Below, piece by piece: positions 49,681 to 58,570 of a stretch of DNA of 64,000 bases (position 1 is its first letter; the number at the start of each line of letters is the position of its first letter). Position numbers and translations under genes: made by a program. Where the stretch lies: the NCBI RefSeq assembly GCF_002087335.1, contig NZ_MWVJ01000105.1, forward strand, positions 1 to 64,000. Reading direction: 5' to 3'. Under the pieces are notes generated by a model, which was given only the letters and a program-made list of their open reading frames with translations, was not told the DNA's origin and did not search any database. The DNA comes from Pseudophaeobacter leonis. GTDB taxonomy: Bacteria; Pseudomonadota; Alphaproteobacteria; Rhodobacterales; Rhodobacteraceae.

Positions 49681-50939
49681 GGAATACTATCGATCAAAAT
49701 TTCCGCTCGCTGGCGCCAACCGCGTCTGAAAAGTTTCGCATCAGGGTGCTGCCGTTTATCGTCTTTGCGGTTTTCCTGCTGGGTGTTCCGCTTCTGGGGC
49801 CATCGCGCACGGCGCTGTCACTGATGAACCAAATCGGTATTTTTGTCGTCTTTGCGCTTAGCTATAATATGTTGTTGGGTCGCGGCGGGCTGCTGTCTTT
49901 TGGCCATGCGGTATACTTTGGCCTGGGTGGCTATGCGGCGGTGCATATGATGCGCGCCGTTGAAGGTGCCGAGACGGGCATTCTTGCGGGCTTTCCGGTG
50001 TTCTTTGTGCCGATTGCAGGCTTTGCTGTGGGCGCCCTTGCCGGGGCTATTATTGGCTGGCCTTCGTGCCGCAGGGCTGGCACGCCCTTTGCGATGATCT
50101 CGCTTGGGATTGCCGAACTGATCGCCGCCTCTGGCTTTATGTTTGCCTCTATATTTGGCGGTGAAACCGGTATTTCCGGGGATCGCACCAAGGGGCCGGA
50201 TTTCCTCTATCTTTCGCTCAAATCCACCTCGGATGTTTATGTGTTTATCGCCTTTTGGTGCTTTGTTGCCATGATCGCGATGTATGCCTTTACGCGCACG
50301 CCGCTTGGCAAGATGTCTGAGGCGACACGCGACAATCCTGAGCGCGTGCAATTTGTCGGCTATGATCCGCAACGGGTGCGCTATCTGGTGTTCATTTTTG
50401 CCGGTGGGTTTGCCGGTCTTGCAGGCGGCATGTCTGCGGTGAACTATGAAATTTTCACCCCCGAAGCCCTGTCGCTGGCGCCCTCCGGGATGGTGCTGTT
50501 GATGGCCTATATCGGCGGTACCCGCCACTTTGCCGGGCCGATCCTTGGAGCCGTGGTTCTGACCTATATGCAGTCCAACCTGTCGGATTACTCCGAGGCA
50601 TGGCTGCTGTATCTTGGCTTGCTCTTTGTCGCCATCGTCATGTTTGCCCCGGACGGCATTGTCGGCGTGATCGACAAGGTTGTCGCCGGGCTTCCTGACG
50701 CGGGCAGCACCTATCTGGGGAACAAGCTGACATCTGCCGTGGGCTGCCTTCTCATGCTTGCGGGCCTGATTGTGATTGTTGAGGCGGCTGTGCGCTACAG
50801 CAACGGCTATGGCGAGGTGTTTGAGCCGTTTGGTCTGCATCTCGGGATGGGAAATTTCCTGACCTACGTGCTGGCCTTTGGGCCGATGGCGCTTGGGGTT
50901 GCTATGTTGCGCTGGGTGTCAAAAAGGGAGGAGCTGTAG
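49677..50939 (+). CDS. livM: LivM-type permease (copy 2)
   Basis: 420 residues, intact. ALSYNMLLGRGGLLSFGHAV and RTPLGKMSEATRDNPERVQF mark the family. The last 100 residues, after IVGVIDKVVAGL, form an additional part with two hydrophobic segments that ordinary LivM proteins of about 320 residues lack. Copy 1 has a comparable tail, so this is a feature of the subgroup and not a fusion unique to one gene. It overlaps livH by four bases and abuts livG directly. Confidence 0.93.
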   Translation: MRNTIDQNFRSLAPTASEKFRIRVLPFIVFAVFLLGVPLLGPSRTALSLMNQIGIFVVFALSYNMLLGRGGLLSFGHAVYFGLGGYAAVHMMRAVEGAETGILAGFPVFFVPIAGFAVGALAGAIIGWPSCRRAGTPFAMISLGIAELIAASGFMFASIFGGETGISGDRTKGPDFLYLSLKSTSDVYVFIAFWCFVAMIAMYAFTRTPLGKMSEATRDNPERVQFVGYDPQRVRYLVFIFAGGFAGLAGGMSAVNYEIFTPEALSLAPSGMVLLMAYIGGTRHFAGPILGAVVLTYMQSNLSDYSEAWLLYLGLLFVAIVMFAPDGIVGVIDKVVAGLPDAGSTYLGNKLTSAVGCLLMLAGLIVIVEAAVRYSNGYGEVFEPFGLHLGMGNFLTYVLAFGPMALGVAMLRWVSKREEL

Positions 50940-51713
50940 ATGAGTGTTTCAGCAGTTGAACTGACCAATGTTCGGAAAAATTTCGGCCCGGCCAAGATCA
51001 TTCAGGGCGTAAACCTCTCGATCAAAAAGGGCGAGCGGCACGCAATTATCGGCCCAAATGGCGCAGGAAAATCCACGCTGTTTAACCTGATATCCGGTAT
51101 GTACACCTTGTCGGATGGATCTGTGGCTCTGAACGGCGCGGTGATTTCCGGGCGCAAACCGTTTGAGATCAACCGGATGGGCCTTTCGCGCTCGTTTCAG
51201 GTCTCAAACATCTTTGCCAATATGACCGTGCGTGAAAATGTGCGCTGTGGCGTGCTCTATTCCATGGGCTATGGCTATTCTTTCTGGCGCAATATTGGCC
51301 GTCTGAAAGAATTGCAGGAAAAGACGCTTGAGATCCTCGAGATGGTCGGCCTGGCCGACAAGGCAAACCTCTCTGCGGCCCTTTTGCCCTATGCCGACCA
51401 ACGCACCCTGGAGGTGGCAATCACGATTGCGGGTGGCGCAGAGGTGATCCTGCTGGATGAGCCGACAGCGGGCATGAGCCATTCAGAAACAGATCGCGCC
51501 GTTGAGCTGATCGAGAAGGCAACCAAAGGCAAAACGCTGCTGATTGTCGAACACGACATGGGCGTGGTCTTTGGCCTTGCCGACCGTATCTCGGTTCTTG
51601 TCTACGGCGAGATCATCGCCACAGGAAAGCCATCCGAAATACGCGGCAACGCCAAGGTACGCGAAGCCTATCTGGGCGATGAGGCCGACGCACTTGAAGA
51701 GGGGGCTGTTTAA
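50940..51713 (+). CDS. livG: LivG-type ABC ATPase (copy 2)
   Basis: 257 residues. Walker A GPNGAGKST, signature region LPYADQRTLEVA, Walker B VILLDEPTAGM and VEHDMGVVF with the switch His. Begins directly after the livM stop with no gap, so translation is probably coupled. Very similar to copy 1 through the whole length, which supports duplication of the importer. Confidence 0.93.
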   Translation: MSVSAVELTNVRKNFGPAKIIQGVNLSIKKGERHAIIGPNGAGKSTLFNLISGMYTLSDGSVALNGAVISGRKPFEINRMGLSRSFQVSNIFANMTVRENVRCGVLYSMGYGYSFWRNIGRLKELQEKTLEILEMVGLADKANLSAALLPYADQRTLEVAITIAGGAEVILLDEPTAGMSHSETDRAVELIEKATKGKTLLIVEHDMGVVFGLADRISVLVYGEIIATGKPSEIRGNAKVREAYLGDEADALEEGAV

Positions 51714-52448
51714 TGAACGCCACACCCAAGCAAACAACAGCTGCCACCCCGATGCTCGAGGTGACTGATCTGCACGCCTATTATGGCAAGAGCCACGTGC
51801 TGAACGGCGTCAACATGAAGATCATGCAGGGCGAAGTGATTGCCCTGTTGGGGCGCAATGGTGTTGGGCGCTCGACCACGGCCACAGCGATTGTTGGCGA
51901 GGTGCCTCCTGTCGGGGTCGATCAGGTTCCAAAATCAGGAAATCGCTGGCCTTGAAAGCCATCAAATCGCCAATCTCGGCCTGGGCTATGTCCCTGAAAG
52001 CCGTGATATTTTCCCAACAATGACGGTGCGCCAAAACCTGATGCTGGGCATCAAGGACATGAAGCGTCCGGGGAAATGGTCGATCGAGCAGATGCTGGAT
52101 ATGTTTCCCAACCTGCGGGCGCGTGCCGATAATGCGGCTGGTGTTCTGTCGGGCGGCGAAAAGCAGATGCTGACCATGTGTCGCACGCTTTTGGGCGACC
52201 CTCAGCTCATCATTATTGATGAGCCGACCGAGGGGCTGGCGCCAAAAATCGTGCAGCAGGTTGGTGATGTGATTGCAGAGATCGCAAAGTCAGGCGTGTC
52301 GATTCTGCTGATTGAGCAAAAGCTTTCAATCGCCCTGAGGATCGCTGACCGTGTCTATGTGATGGGGCATGGCGACATCGTATATGAGGGCACACCGGCC
52401 GAGTTCGTAAAGCGAAGTGATGTGCGTTCGGAGTGGCTTGAAGTCTAG
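51713..52448 (+). pseudogene. livF: LivF-type ABC ATPase (copy 2), frameshifted
   Basis: About 245 residues when corrected, with a 13-residue N-terminal extension (MNATPKQTTAATP) before the conserved start LEVTDLHAYYGKSHVLNGV. Walker A again reads GRNGVGRSTT with Arg for Lys. The frame slips near 51910 (GCCTCCTGTCGGGG), after AIVGEV, and continues as GSIRFQNQEIAGLE. LSGGEKQMLTMCRTLL, IIIDEPTEGLAP and EQKLSIA are in the second part. The ATG overlaps the livG TAA by one base. Followed by a strong terminator. Confidence 0.9.
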
Positions 52449-52466
52449 GGTTTGATCTGATCTGAA

Positions 52467-52512
52467 TAAAAAAGCCCCGCGCCGGTGAAAACCAGCGCGG
52501 GGCCTTTTTTTT
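52467..52512. terminator. Bidirectional terminator between livF and thiolase
   Basis: A perfect 9-bp GC stem, GCCCCGCGC (52474-52482) with GCGCGGGGC (52495-52503), is flanked by A7 on the left and T8 on the right. The convergent genes livF (plus) and thiolase (minus) end 18 and 20 bp away on either side, so it serves both. Confidence 0.92.
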
Positions 52513-52532
52513 GGGGTCTGCCAGGGCGGGGT

Positions 52533-53705
52533 CTAGAAGATTTCAAACAGACCAGCTGCGCCCATGCCGCCGCCAACACACATGGTGACAACGCCATATT
52601 TGGCGCCCTGGCGCTTGCCTTCGATCAGCAAGTGGCCGGTCATCCGCGCGCCGGACATACCGTAAGGGTGGCCGATTGAAATCGAGCCGCCATTTACATT
52701 CAGGCGCTCGTCCGGGATGCCAAGGATGTCCTGACAATGCAGCACCTGCACCGCAAAGGCTTCGTTCAGCTCCCAAATTCCAATGTCAGAAACCGTAAGC
52801 CCGAACCGTTTGAGCAATTTGGGCACCGCAAATATCGGGCCGATGCCCATTTCATCGGGCTTGGTGCCGGCAACGGCCATGCCAAGGTAGCGCCCCAAAG
52901 GCTGCAAGCCGCGTTTTTCTGCCAGTGACGCCTCCATCACAACGCAGGCCGAGGCGCCGTCAGACAGCTGGCTGGCATTGCCGGCTGTGATAACACCGTT
53001 GTCGCGCACGGCTCCCAATCCGTTGAGGCCCGCAAGTGTGGTTGACGGCCGGTTGCCCTCGTCTTTTTCCAGTGTCACATCTGCCCAGGAGATCTCGCCG
53101 GATGCCTTGTCTTTTAACTGCATTGTGGTTGTGATCGGCACGATTTCGTCGGCAAATTTACCCGCGTCCTGGGCGGCAGCTGTCCGCTGTTGTGACTGGA
53201 GCGAATAGGCATCCTGCCGGTCGCGGCGAATGTCGTAGCGCTGCGCCACCATCTCGGCTGTGTCGAGCATGGGCATGTAAACATCATCGTGCATCTGAAC
53301 CAGCGCGGGATCTTCGTCAACACGCAGCTGGTTGGTCTGCACCATCGAGATGCTTTCCACGCCGCCGGCAACGACGACGTCCATGCGATCAACCACCACT
53401 TGCTTTGCTGCGGTGGCAATCGCCATCAAGCCTGATGCGCATTGGCGATCCATGGTCATGCCAGAGATTTCGACGGGCAATCCGGCGCGCAATGCGGCGG
53501 TGCGACCGATGGTGTGCTGGATGCCCTGGGGCAGGGCACTGCCGAACACACAGTCGTCGATTTCCTTTGGGTCAATCTGGCTGCGTGTGACAGCGGCCTT
53601 GATCGCATGGGCGGCAAGGGCGGTGCTGGGGGTCGCATTGAAGGCGCCGCGATAGGCTTTGCCAATGGGGGTACGGGCGGTGGATACAATGACTGCGTCG
53701 CGCAT
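52533..53705 (-). CDS. Acetyl-CoA acyltransferase (thiolase), copy 2
   Basis: 390 residues from ATG 53705, chosen because it aligns with copy 1 ([20 protein letters not shown] in both). The active-site Cys is in [10 protein letters not shown], catalytic His in [11 protein letters not shown] and second Cys in [13 protein letters not shown]. It cleaves a 3-ketoacyl-CoA to acetyl-CoA (or propionyl-CoA) and a shortened acyl-CoA. Its start nearly touches the stop of the SDR gene upstream, the same partner as in copy 1. Intact. Confidence 0.92.
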   Translation of the reverse strand: MRDAVIVSTARTPIGKAYRGAFNATPSTALAAHAIKAAVTRSQIDPKEIDDCVFGSALPQGIQHTIGRTAALRAGLPVEISGMTMDRQCASGLMAIATAAKQVVVDRMDVVVAGGVESISMVQTNQLRVDEDPALVQMHDDVYMPMLDTAEMVAQRYDIRRDRQDAYSLQSQQRTAAAQDAGKFADEIVPITTTMQLKDKASGEISWADVTLEKDEGNRPSTTLAGLNGLGAVRDNGVITAGNASQLSDGASACVVMEASLAEKRGLQPLGRYLGMAVAGTKPDEMGIGPIFAVPKLLKRFGLTVSDIGIWELNEAFAVQVLHCQDILGIPDERLNVNGGSISIGHPYGMSGARMTGHLLIEGKRQGAKYGVVTMCVGGGMGAAGLFEIF

Positions 53706-53706
53706 T

Positions 53707-54630
53707 TTATACGGTCTCATTTCTGTGTTGCATGGCTTTGTTCAACTCGCGTTCGATCTGGGCCTGGCCGGTCTCGGGAACAACCTGTCCGGTTTGATCG
53801 GAAATTTGGTCCCATTGGCTCATGATCATTTCGGCGGCGGTTTCGGTGTCTGTTGTGAAAATGCCCTGGCTCAGCGTGATGTCGGCTTGCTCAAAGCCGC
53901 CGGCACCGGCGCAGATGATCTTACGGGTTGGGGCGTCTTCGCTGACCAGAGCAAGAACCGCAGGGCTGACTTTGCTTGGTTCCAGAGCTTGCAGGATGTC
54001 GTCGGGGAACAGGCCGTCAAGCATACGTGTCGCGGCAGCGGGGGCCAGGCAATTGACACGAATGTTGCGAGATATCCCCTCAAGCGCCAGGGTTTGCATC
54101 AGGCCAACCAGCGCCATCTTTGCCGCGCCGTAGTTGGATTGGCCAAAGTTGCCGTAAAGGCCAGAGGACGATGTCGTAAACACAATGCGGCCGTACTGGC
54201 GTTCGCGCATCCCTTCCCAGGCGGCCTTGGCGCAGTGCACAGCCCCCATCAAATTGACGTCAAGAACGGTGCGAAAATCTTCGAGCGACATTTTGGCAAA
54301 CGTCTTGTCGCGCAGGATGCCCGCATTGGCCACCACGATATCAACGCCGCCCCATGCGGCCTCGACCTCGGAAAACATCTGTTCGACCTCGGCGGTTTCC
54401 GTCACCGAAGCCGTGCTCGCCATTGCTTCACCGCCTAGGTCGCGAATTTCCTGCGCCACAGCTTCCGCAACCGAGCCTTCCCTGCCCTGGCCCTTTATAC
54501 TGCCGCCAATATCATTCACCACAACCTTTGCGCCATGGCTTGCCAGCAACAAGGCATGCTCCCGGCCGAGGCCGCGCCCGGCGCCTGTTATCAACGCAAC
54601 CCTACCCGCAAGATCAGTTGGTTTCTTCAT
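53707..54630 (-). CDS. SDR, HSD17B4-like 3-hydroxyacyl-CoA dehydrogenase, copy 2
   Basis: 307 residues. [16 protein letters not shown] with [21 protein letters not shown], and the catalytic [18 protein letters not shown] match the protein at 20584 block for block. Inferred role: oxidation of a (R)-3-hydroxyacyl-CoA before the thiolase step, in the cytoplasm. The C-terminus is of the same length but diverged. It is transcribed leftward with the thiolase. A palindrome TGTAC-N4-GTACT stands about 250 bp upstream, next to the end of the TetR gene. Confidence 0.9.
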   Translation of the reverse strand: MKKPTDLAGRVALITGAGRGLGREHALLLASHGAKVVVNDIGGSIKGQGREGSVAEAVAQEIRDLGGEAMASTASVTETAEVEQMFSEVEAAWGGVDIVVANAGILRDKTFAKMSLEDFRTVLDVNLMGAVHCAKAAWEGMRERQYGRIVFTTSSSGLYGNFGQSNYGAAKMALVGLMQTLALEGISRNIRVNCLAPAAATRMLDGLFPDDILQALEPSKVSPAVLALVSEDAPTRKIICAGAGGFEQADITLSQGIFTTDTETAAEMIMSQWDQISDQTGQVVPETGQAQIERELNKAMQHRNETV

Positions 54631-54875
54631 GCTTTTTCCTTTGAAACTAGATCACAGCTCTTCGAAATCTGCCTGTCCGAACGCGGAGTGCAGATGGAAG
54701 GCATTCATATTTTGGTGCTTTGTACTATTTTATCCGCAGATGATCGGCGTGCTCTGAGGGTGCGTCTGTCTGGAATTTGAGTGCCGAATGTCCCAGATTA
54801 GCCTCCAAGTGCAAAGTGTGCGTTCGGAAACGCTGCTTGGACCCTAAAACCCAGGCTTTTGATAGTCAACTTTTT

Positions 54876-54889
54876 TGTACAAAAGTACT
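54876..54889. promoter_or_regulatory. TetR-type operator candidate TGTAC-AAAA-GTACT
   Basis: A GTAC-N4-GTAC site in the leader of the SDR-thiolase unit, just downstream of the tandem TetR gene. The reverse complement of a site at 58102-58115 fits the same pattern, TGTAC-N4-GTACT. A half-site TGTACT also occurs at 54721-54726, closer to the SDR start. Confidence 0.5.
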
Positions 54890-54892
54890 AAT

Positions 54893-56179
54893 TTAAATGT
54901 TGAGATCGTTTTTGATAAGGCCTCTGACAAAGAAGGCTATTTCTTTGCGCGCCAAAACGAGGTCAGAATTCCGTGCTCCAGTGGAGAGAAGGCGGATAAG
55001 CTTGCCCGTATAGGCCGCCTGAAGCAGCAGGGCATCAATGGGGCGAGGTGCGGGCGTGATGGCCTGAAGCAGTTGGCTCCAACCCCGCATCTGGTCAGAA
55101 ATTCCGCTCCAAACCATGGGTCGCAGCTCTGGCCGGCGGGCGGCTTCCACCCAAATGGCCAGCGAAGCAAGGTTGTTTGCACCGTTCTCGGTTGCTTCGC
55201 GTTGCAGTATCATGGGGGTAATGTCGATCAGCTGGTCGGCATCAAGCGCCGTGAGATCAACATCTGCAATGACATCATGCATGCTCTGTTTTGAGCTCTC
55301 GAACAGTTGTTCTTGTGCGGCCCGAAGCAGCAGGTCGATACTCTTAAAATGATAAGACGGGGCGGCAGGGGTAAGGCCGGCAAGCTGTGCGATTTTCCGG
55401 TGCGTAATGGAGGCTGTGCCTTCGTGATTGAGGAGCTCAATCGCGGCATCAAGGATCACCTGGCGGGTTTGGTCAGATTTCTTTCCGCGGCTCGGGGTGC
55501 CCGATTTCGGACTGCTGGTCTGCCCCGGTGGCACCTCAACCGCCCAGGCGACCAGCGGGTCAGCCTTGCGCGCAAAGACATCATCCACCTGCTCGGCCGA
55601 TAGGCCAAGGGCGCGGCTGATGAACAAAAAGCCAACCGTAAGATCAATGCCGGATCGTGCCGTTTCGGCTGGATGGGCTGTTCCAAGCGCTTTGGTAATA
55701 TCAGTCCAAAGCTCCATGAGCCGGTCGTGCCACTTTTTGGAAAGCGTCAGGCTGTCTTGGTTGCGCGCCGCATCAAGGGTGATTTCAGCCCAAGCCAATG
55801 TGCCGAGGCTGTGTTTGCCGGTCGAGGCCTGGACGATGCGGGCGATCAGCTCACCCACGCCTTGATTGGTGTTCTGGTCTCTTAAATAGCGCTTGGCGAC
55901 GGCGGCAAAGGCATCGGAATAGCCCTGCAGGATCTGGTTTGATGCGATGCCAACAATGTCGGATTTTTGGTTGAAGTAATAGGTTGTCGAAGACAGCGAC
56001 ACGCCGGCTAACTTTGCAACCAGCCGGTGATTGAGGTCGGCGATGCCTTTTGTTGCGAGCAATTGGATCGACGCCTCCGTGATTTTATCACGTGTTTCCT
56101 GGGATCGCTTTTGCTTTGGCTTGCGCCCAGCAACGGCCATCTCTATCGCGTCGGTCTTATTTGCATTCGTCAAGGGCAT
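54893..56179 (-). CDS. Tandem TetR-family regulator (two TetR units in one chain)
   Basis: 428 residues, about twice a normal TetR protein. Unit 1 has its helix-turn-helix at roughly residues 30-75 (ETRDKITEASIQLLATKG to STTYYFNQKSDI). A linker with SPKSGTPSRGKKSDQ lies near 230. Unit 2 follows with QTRQVILDAAIELLNHEG to APSYHFKSIDLLLRAA. Each helix-turn-helix is followed by a helical ligand domain. The frame is open throughout, so this is a true fusion and not a frameshift artefact. GTG 56182 is an alternative start. It lies between the SDR-thiolase unit and an acyl-CoA ligase, both leftward, and probably regulates them. Confidence 0.88.
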   Translation of the reverse strand: MPLTNANKTDAIEMAVAGRKPKQKRSQETRDKITEASIQLLATKGIADLNHRLVAKLAGVSLSSTTYYFNQKSDIVGIASNQILQGYSDAFAAVAKRYLRDQNTNQGVGELIARIVQASTGKHSLGTLAWAEITLDAARNQDSLTLSKKWHDRLMELWTDITKALGTAHPAETARSGIDLTVGFLFISRALGLSAEQVDDVFARKADPLVAWAVEVPPGQTSSPKSGTPSRGKKSDQTRQVILDAAIELLNHEGTASITHRKIAQLAGLTPAAPSYHFKSIDLLLRAAQEQLFESSKQSMHDVIADVDLTALDADQLIDITPMILQREATENGANNLASLAIWVEAARRPELRPMVWSGISDQMRGWSQLLQAITPAPRPIDALLLQAAYTGKLIRLLSTGARNSDLVLARKEIAFFVRGLIKNDLNI

Positions 56180-56199
56180 CACATCTTGGGTTGTTTCCT

Positions 56200-57946
56200 C
56201 TAGCCGTTATATTCGCAACGGGGATAGGCCGCCACCCCCGTTGGGTTTTGCTGATCTGCACCGGCAACAGGGACCAGCCCCAGTCCCCGCATTTGGCCAC
56301 AGCTACGGGGCAGGGGAGCTGCCTCTGATTTGCGCAGGACGTAGAAATATGTGTCGCGCAGGTCTGTCTTCAGGACCTTGCCGGTGGATCCGAGCGGCAG
56401 TTGGTCGACAAAAATGACCTTATCCGGGATTTGCCACCGCGCGACTTTGCCCTCGTAGTGCTGCAAAAGCTCTTGCTCTGAAACCGCGGCATTTTGTGCC
56501 TTTACGGCGATAATGATTGGCCGTTCGTCCCATTTTTCGTGATGGGCAGCGATGGCCGCTGCAGCCTGTACGCCCGGATGGGACACCGCAACGCCCTCCA
56601 GTTCTCCGGTCGAAATCCATTCGCCGCCCGATTTGATGATGTCCTTGGCACGATCCCGGATCGTCAGGTAGCCATCGGGGTCGATCGAGGCGATATCGCC
56701 GGTATCCAGCCAGCCACCGGGGGCTGCAGACTCCTGATGGCCGTAGTAGTGGTCAATCACCCAATGGCCGCAAATCTGCAGATGCCCAGCTGTTTCGCCG
56801 TCCTCGGGCAGGACCATGCCGTCATCGTCGATGAGACGCCTCTCAAGCCCAAAGGGCGCGCGGCCTTGTTTTAGCTTGATCGCGTTGAGATCTGGCTCGG
56901 ACAGCTCGTCATGTTTTGGCAACAGGTGGTTTATCGCGCCCATTGGGCTTGCTTCTGTCATGCCCCAGGAGTGAATCATGTCTACGCTGAACAGCCGTTT
57001 GTACGCATTCCTCATCACTTCGGTCATCGCGGCACCGCCAACAATCGCTTTTTTAAGCGAGCTGAGCTTGTCCGGGGCGTCCTGTGCTGCTTTGAGGATG
57101 CCGGCCCAGATTGTCGGGACGCCAAGGCCAACGGTCACCTTGAACTGATCAATCAGGTTGGTGAGGGTTTCCCCATCAAGGTTCGGCCCTGGCAGGACCA
57201 GATCGCAGCCGCATAGTGCGGCGTTATAGGGCACGCCCCAGGCGTTGACGTGAAACAGCGGCACAACCGGTAAAACGCAATCTGTCGCGTCAAATCCCAT
57301 AAGATCAGGCTGATTGCTGCAAAGCGTATGCAGAATTGTAGAGCGATGCGAGTATAGCACCCCCTTTGGTCGCCCGGTTGTGCCAGAGGTATAGCACAGG
57401 CTCGCGGCGCTGTTTTCATCAAGGTCTGGCCAGTCAAAGCTGCCGTCCTGCGCGGCGATCAGGTCGTCATAGAATAAAAGGCCTTCAATCTGCGCTGCGG
57501 CTTGCGCGCTGCGTTCGCCCATCAGGACCCCGCCCATCAGGACAATGGCGCGCACGCAAGGGATTTGGTCGCGAATTTCGGCAACAAGCGGCAGGAAGGT
57601 CTCGTCGATGAAAAGCACTTCGTCTTTTGCATGGTTGATGATGTAGCTGACGTGCTCTGGGCTCAGGCGTGGATTGACCGTGTGGCACACAAAACCAGCG
57701 CCAGAGAGCGCGAAGTACAGCTCCAAATGGCGCAGGTTGTTCCAGGCCAGGGTGCCGCAGCGTGATCCCGGTGTCGCCCCAAGGGCTTGAGTTGCCTGCG
57801 CCAGGTTTTTTGGCCCGCTCCTCGACCATCGGCCAGTTTGACGTTGTGATCTGTCCGTCTGTCTCAACCGACACAATGCGGGCGTTTTGGTGGTAGCGCG
57901 CCGCGTGCGTTAATAGCGCGTGGGTGGTGAGTTGGCAGGTCATCAT
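56200..57946 (-). pseudogene. Acyl-CoA ligase (AMP-forming), frameshifted
   Basis: ANL ligase of the medium-chain/3-methylmercaptopropionate-CoA-ligase-like type, about 580 residues when corrected. From MMTCQLTTHALL (57946) the frame breaks near 57810, at a run of six T, then continues as LAQATQALGATPGSR. Motifs: [45 protein letters not shown] and the catalytic Lys in STGKVLKTDLR. After the usual C-terminal end (VLRKSEAAPLP) the frame runs on for about 35 residues of unrelated sequence, perhaps because a stop was lost. Some relatives act on dimethylsulphoniopropionate-derived acids, but the substrate here is open. Confidence 0.88.
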
Positions 57947-58101
57947 GTTTCCGAGCCCTGGGTATTCCCTTTTGTTATTCCCCCGTTGCGGTGGGGCGAA
58001 TTTATCCGATGAGGTCGCTGAAAACGTAAGGGTGTGTCGCCAGATCTGTTGCCAGGCGCCCTATCCTCTGGGGTCTTGTTGCAATCTCGCCCGTCATTAT
58101 C

Positions 58102-58115
58102 AGTACGAATGTACA
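58102..58115. promoter_or_regulatory. TetR-type operator candidate AGTAC-GAAT-GTACA
   Basis: Reverse complement TGTAC-ATTC-GTACT, the same pattern as at 54876-54889. It lies about 155 bp upstream of the acyl-CoA ligase start, in AT-rich sequence. Confidence 0.5.
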
Positions 58116-58443
58116 AAATAAAGATGGAAAATATTCACCATCCATATGTGGTGTGAAAAATTCGCTGAATTTTAGAATTTTAGGGGGAGTTTCGCGGCGC
58201 TTCTTAGTAGTACAAAAAAATAAATATTGTTTTCTCTGCGTGAAAGTCGGCCAGGCTCGGTGAGCTCCAGCTCGGAAGCTCGGAAGCTCTGATGCAAAGA
58301 ATGGCGCGTGAAGGAGGGAGGAAGAGGGGGTGTGAACGGGGACGTGAAGGGAGCGCGCGGCCTTGGCTGCCCCCCCCCGACGTCACTTTAAGATGGCACA
58401 AGCAGTCAAGCCTCGGCCCTGTGCTCGCCAATCACCTGTGCTC

Positions 58444-58482
58444 GCCAGCCGCCAGCCGCCAGCCAGCCGCCAGTCGACTGGC
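58444..58482. repeat. GCCGCCA short repeats ending in a 14-bp palindrome
   Basis: GCCAGCC and GCCGCCA units recur four times, followed by the perfect palindrome GCCAGTCGACTGGC at 58469-58482. It lies about 90 bp downstream of the quiC-type stop codon. It looks like simple-sequence expansion; a role as a terminator is possible but there is no T-tract. Confidence 0.5.
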
Positions 58483-58570
58483 AGCTGTCAGGTCAGCCCT
58501 GGATGGATCAAAACCCGCAAACTGCGGGTCTCTTATGGGCAATCTCTGCAGGCCGCGCAGCCCCATCGGG

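Larger units (their letters stand above)
57947..58570. other. Intergenic region with AT-rich leader and short repeats
   Basis: No gene is supported. The part next to the ligase (58090-58240) is AT-rich and carries GTAC-type sites (58102 and GTAGTAC near 58206), so it is the likely promoter of that gene. The part next to the quiC-type gene is GC-rich with repeats of GCCGCCA. Frames on the plus strand here lack family resemblance. Confidence 0.5.

Noticed and set aside
49818-50840. 340-codon open frame on the minus strand
   Set aside because: Antisense of livM copy 2, rich in His, Arg and Gln with no domain.
58444-58482. Possible CRISPR or regulatory repeat array
   Set aside because: The units are only about 7 bp, without spacers; simple-sequence repeat is the better explanation.
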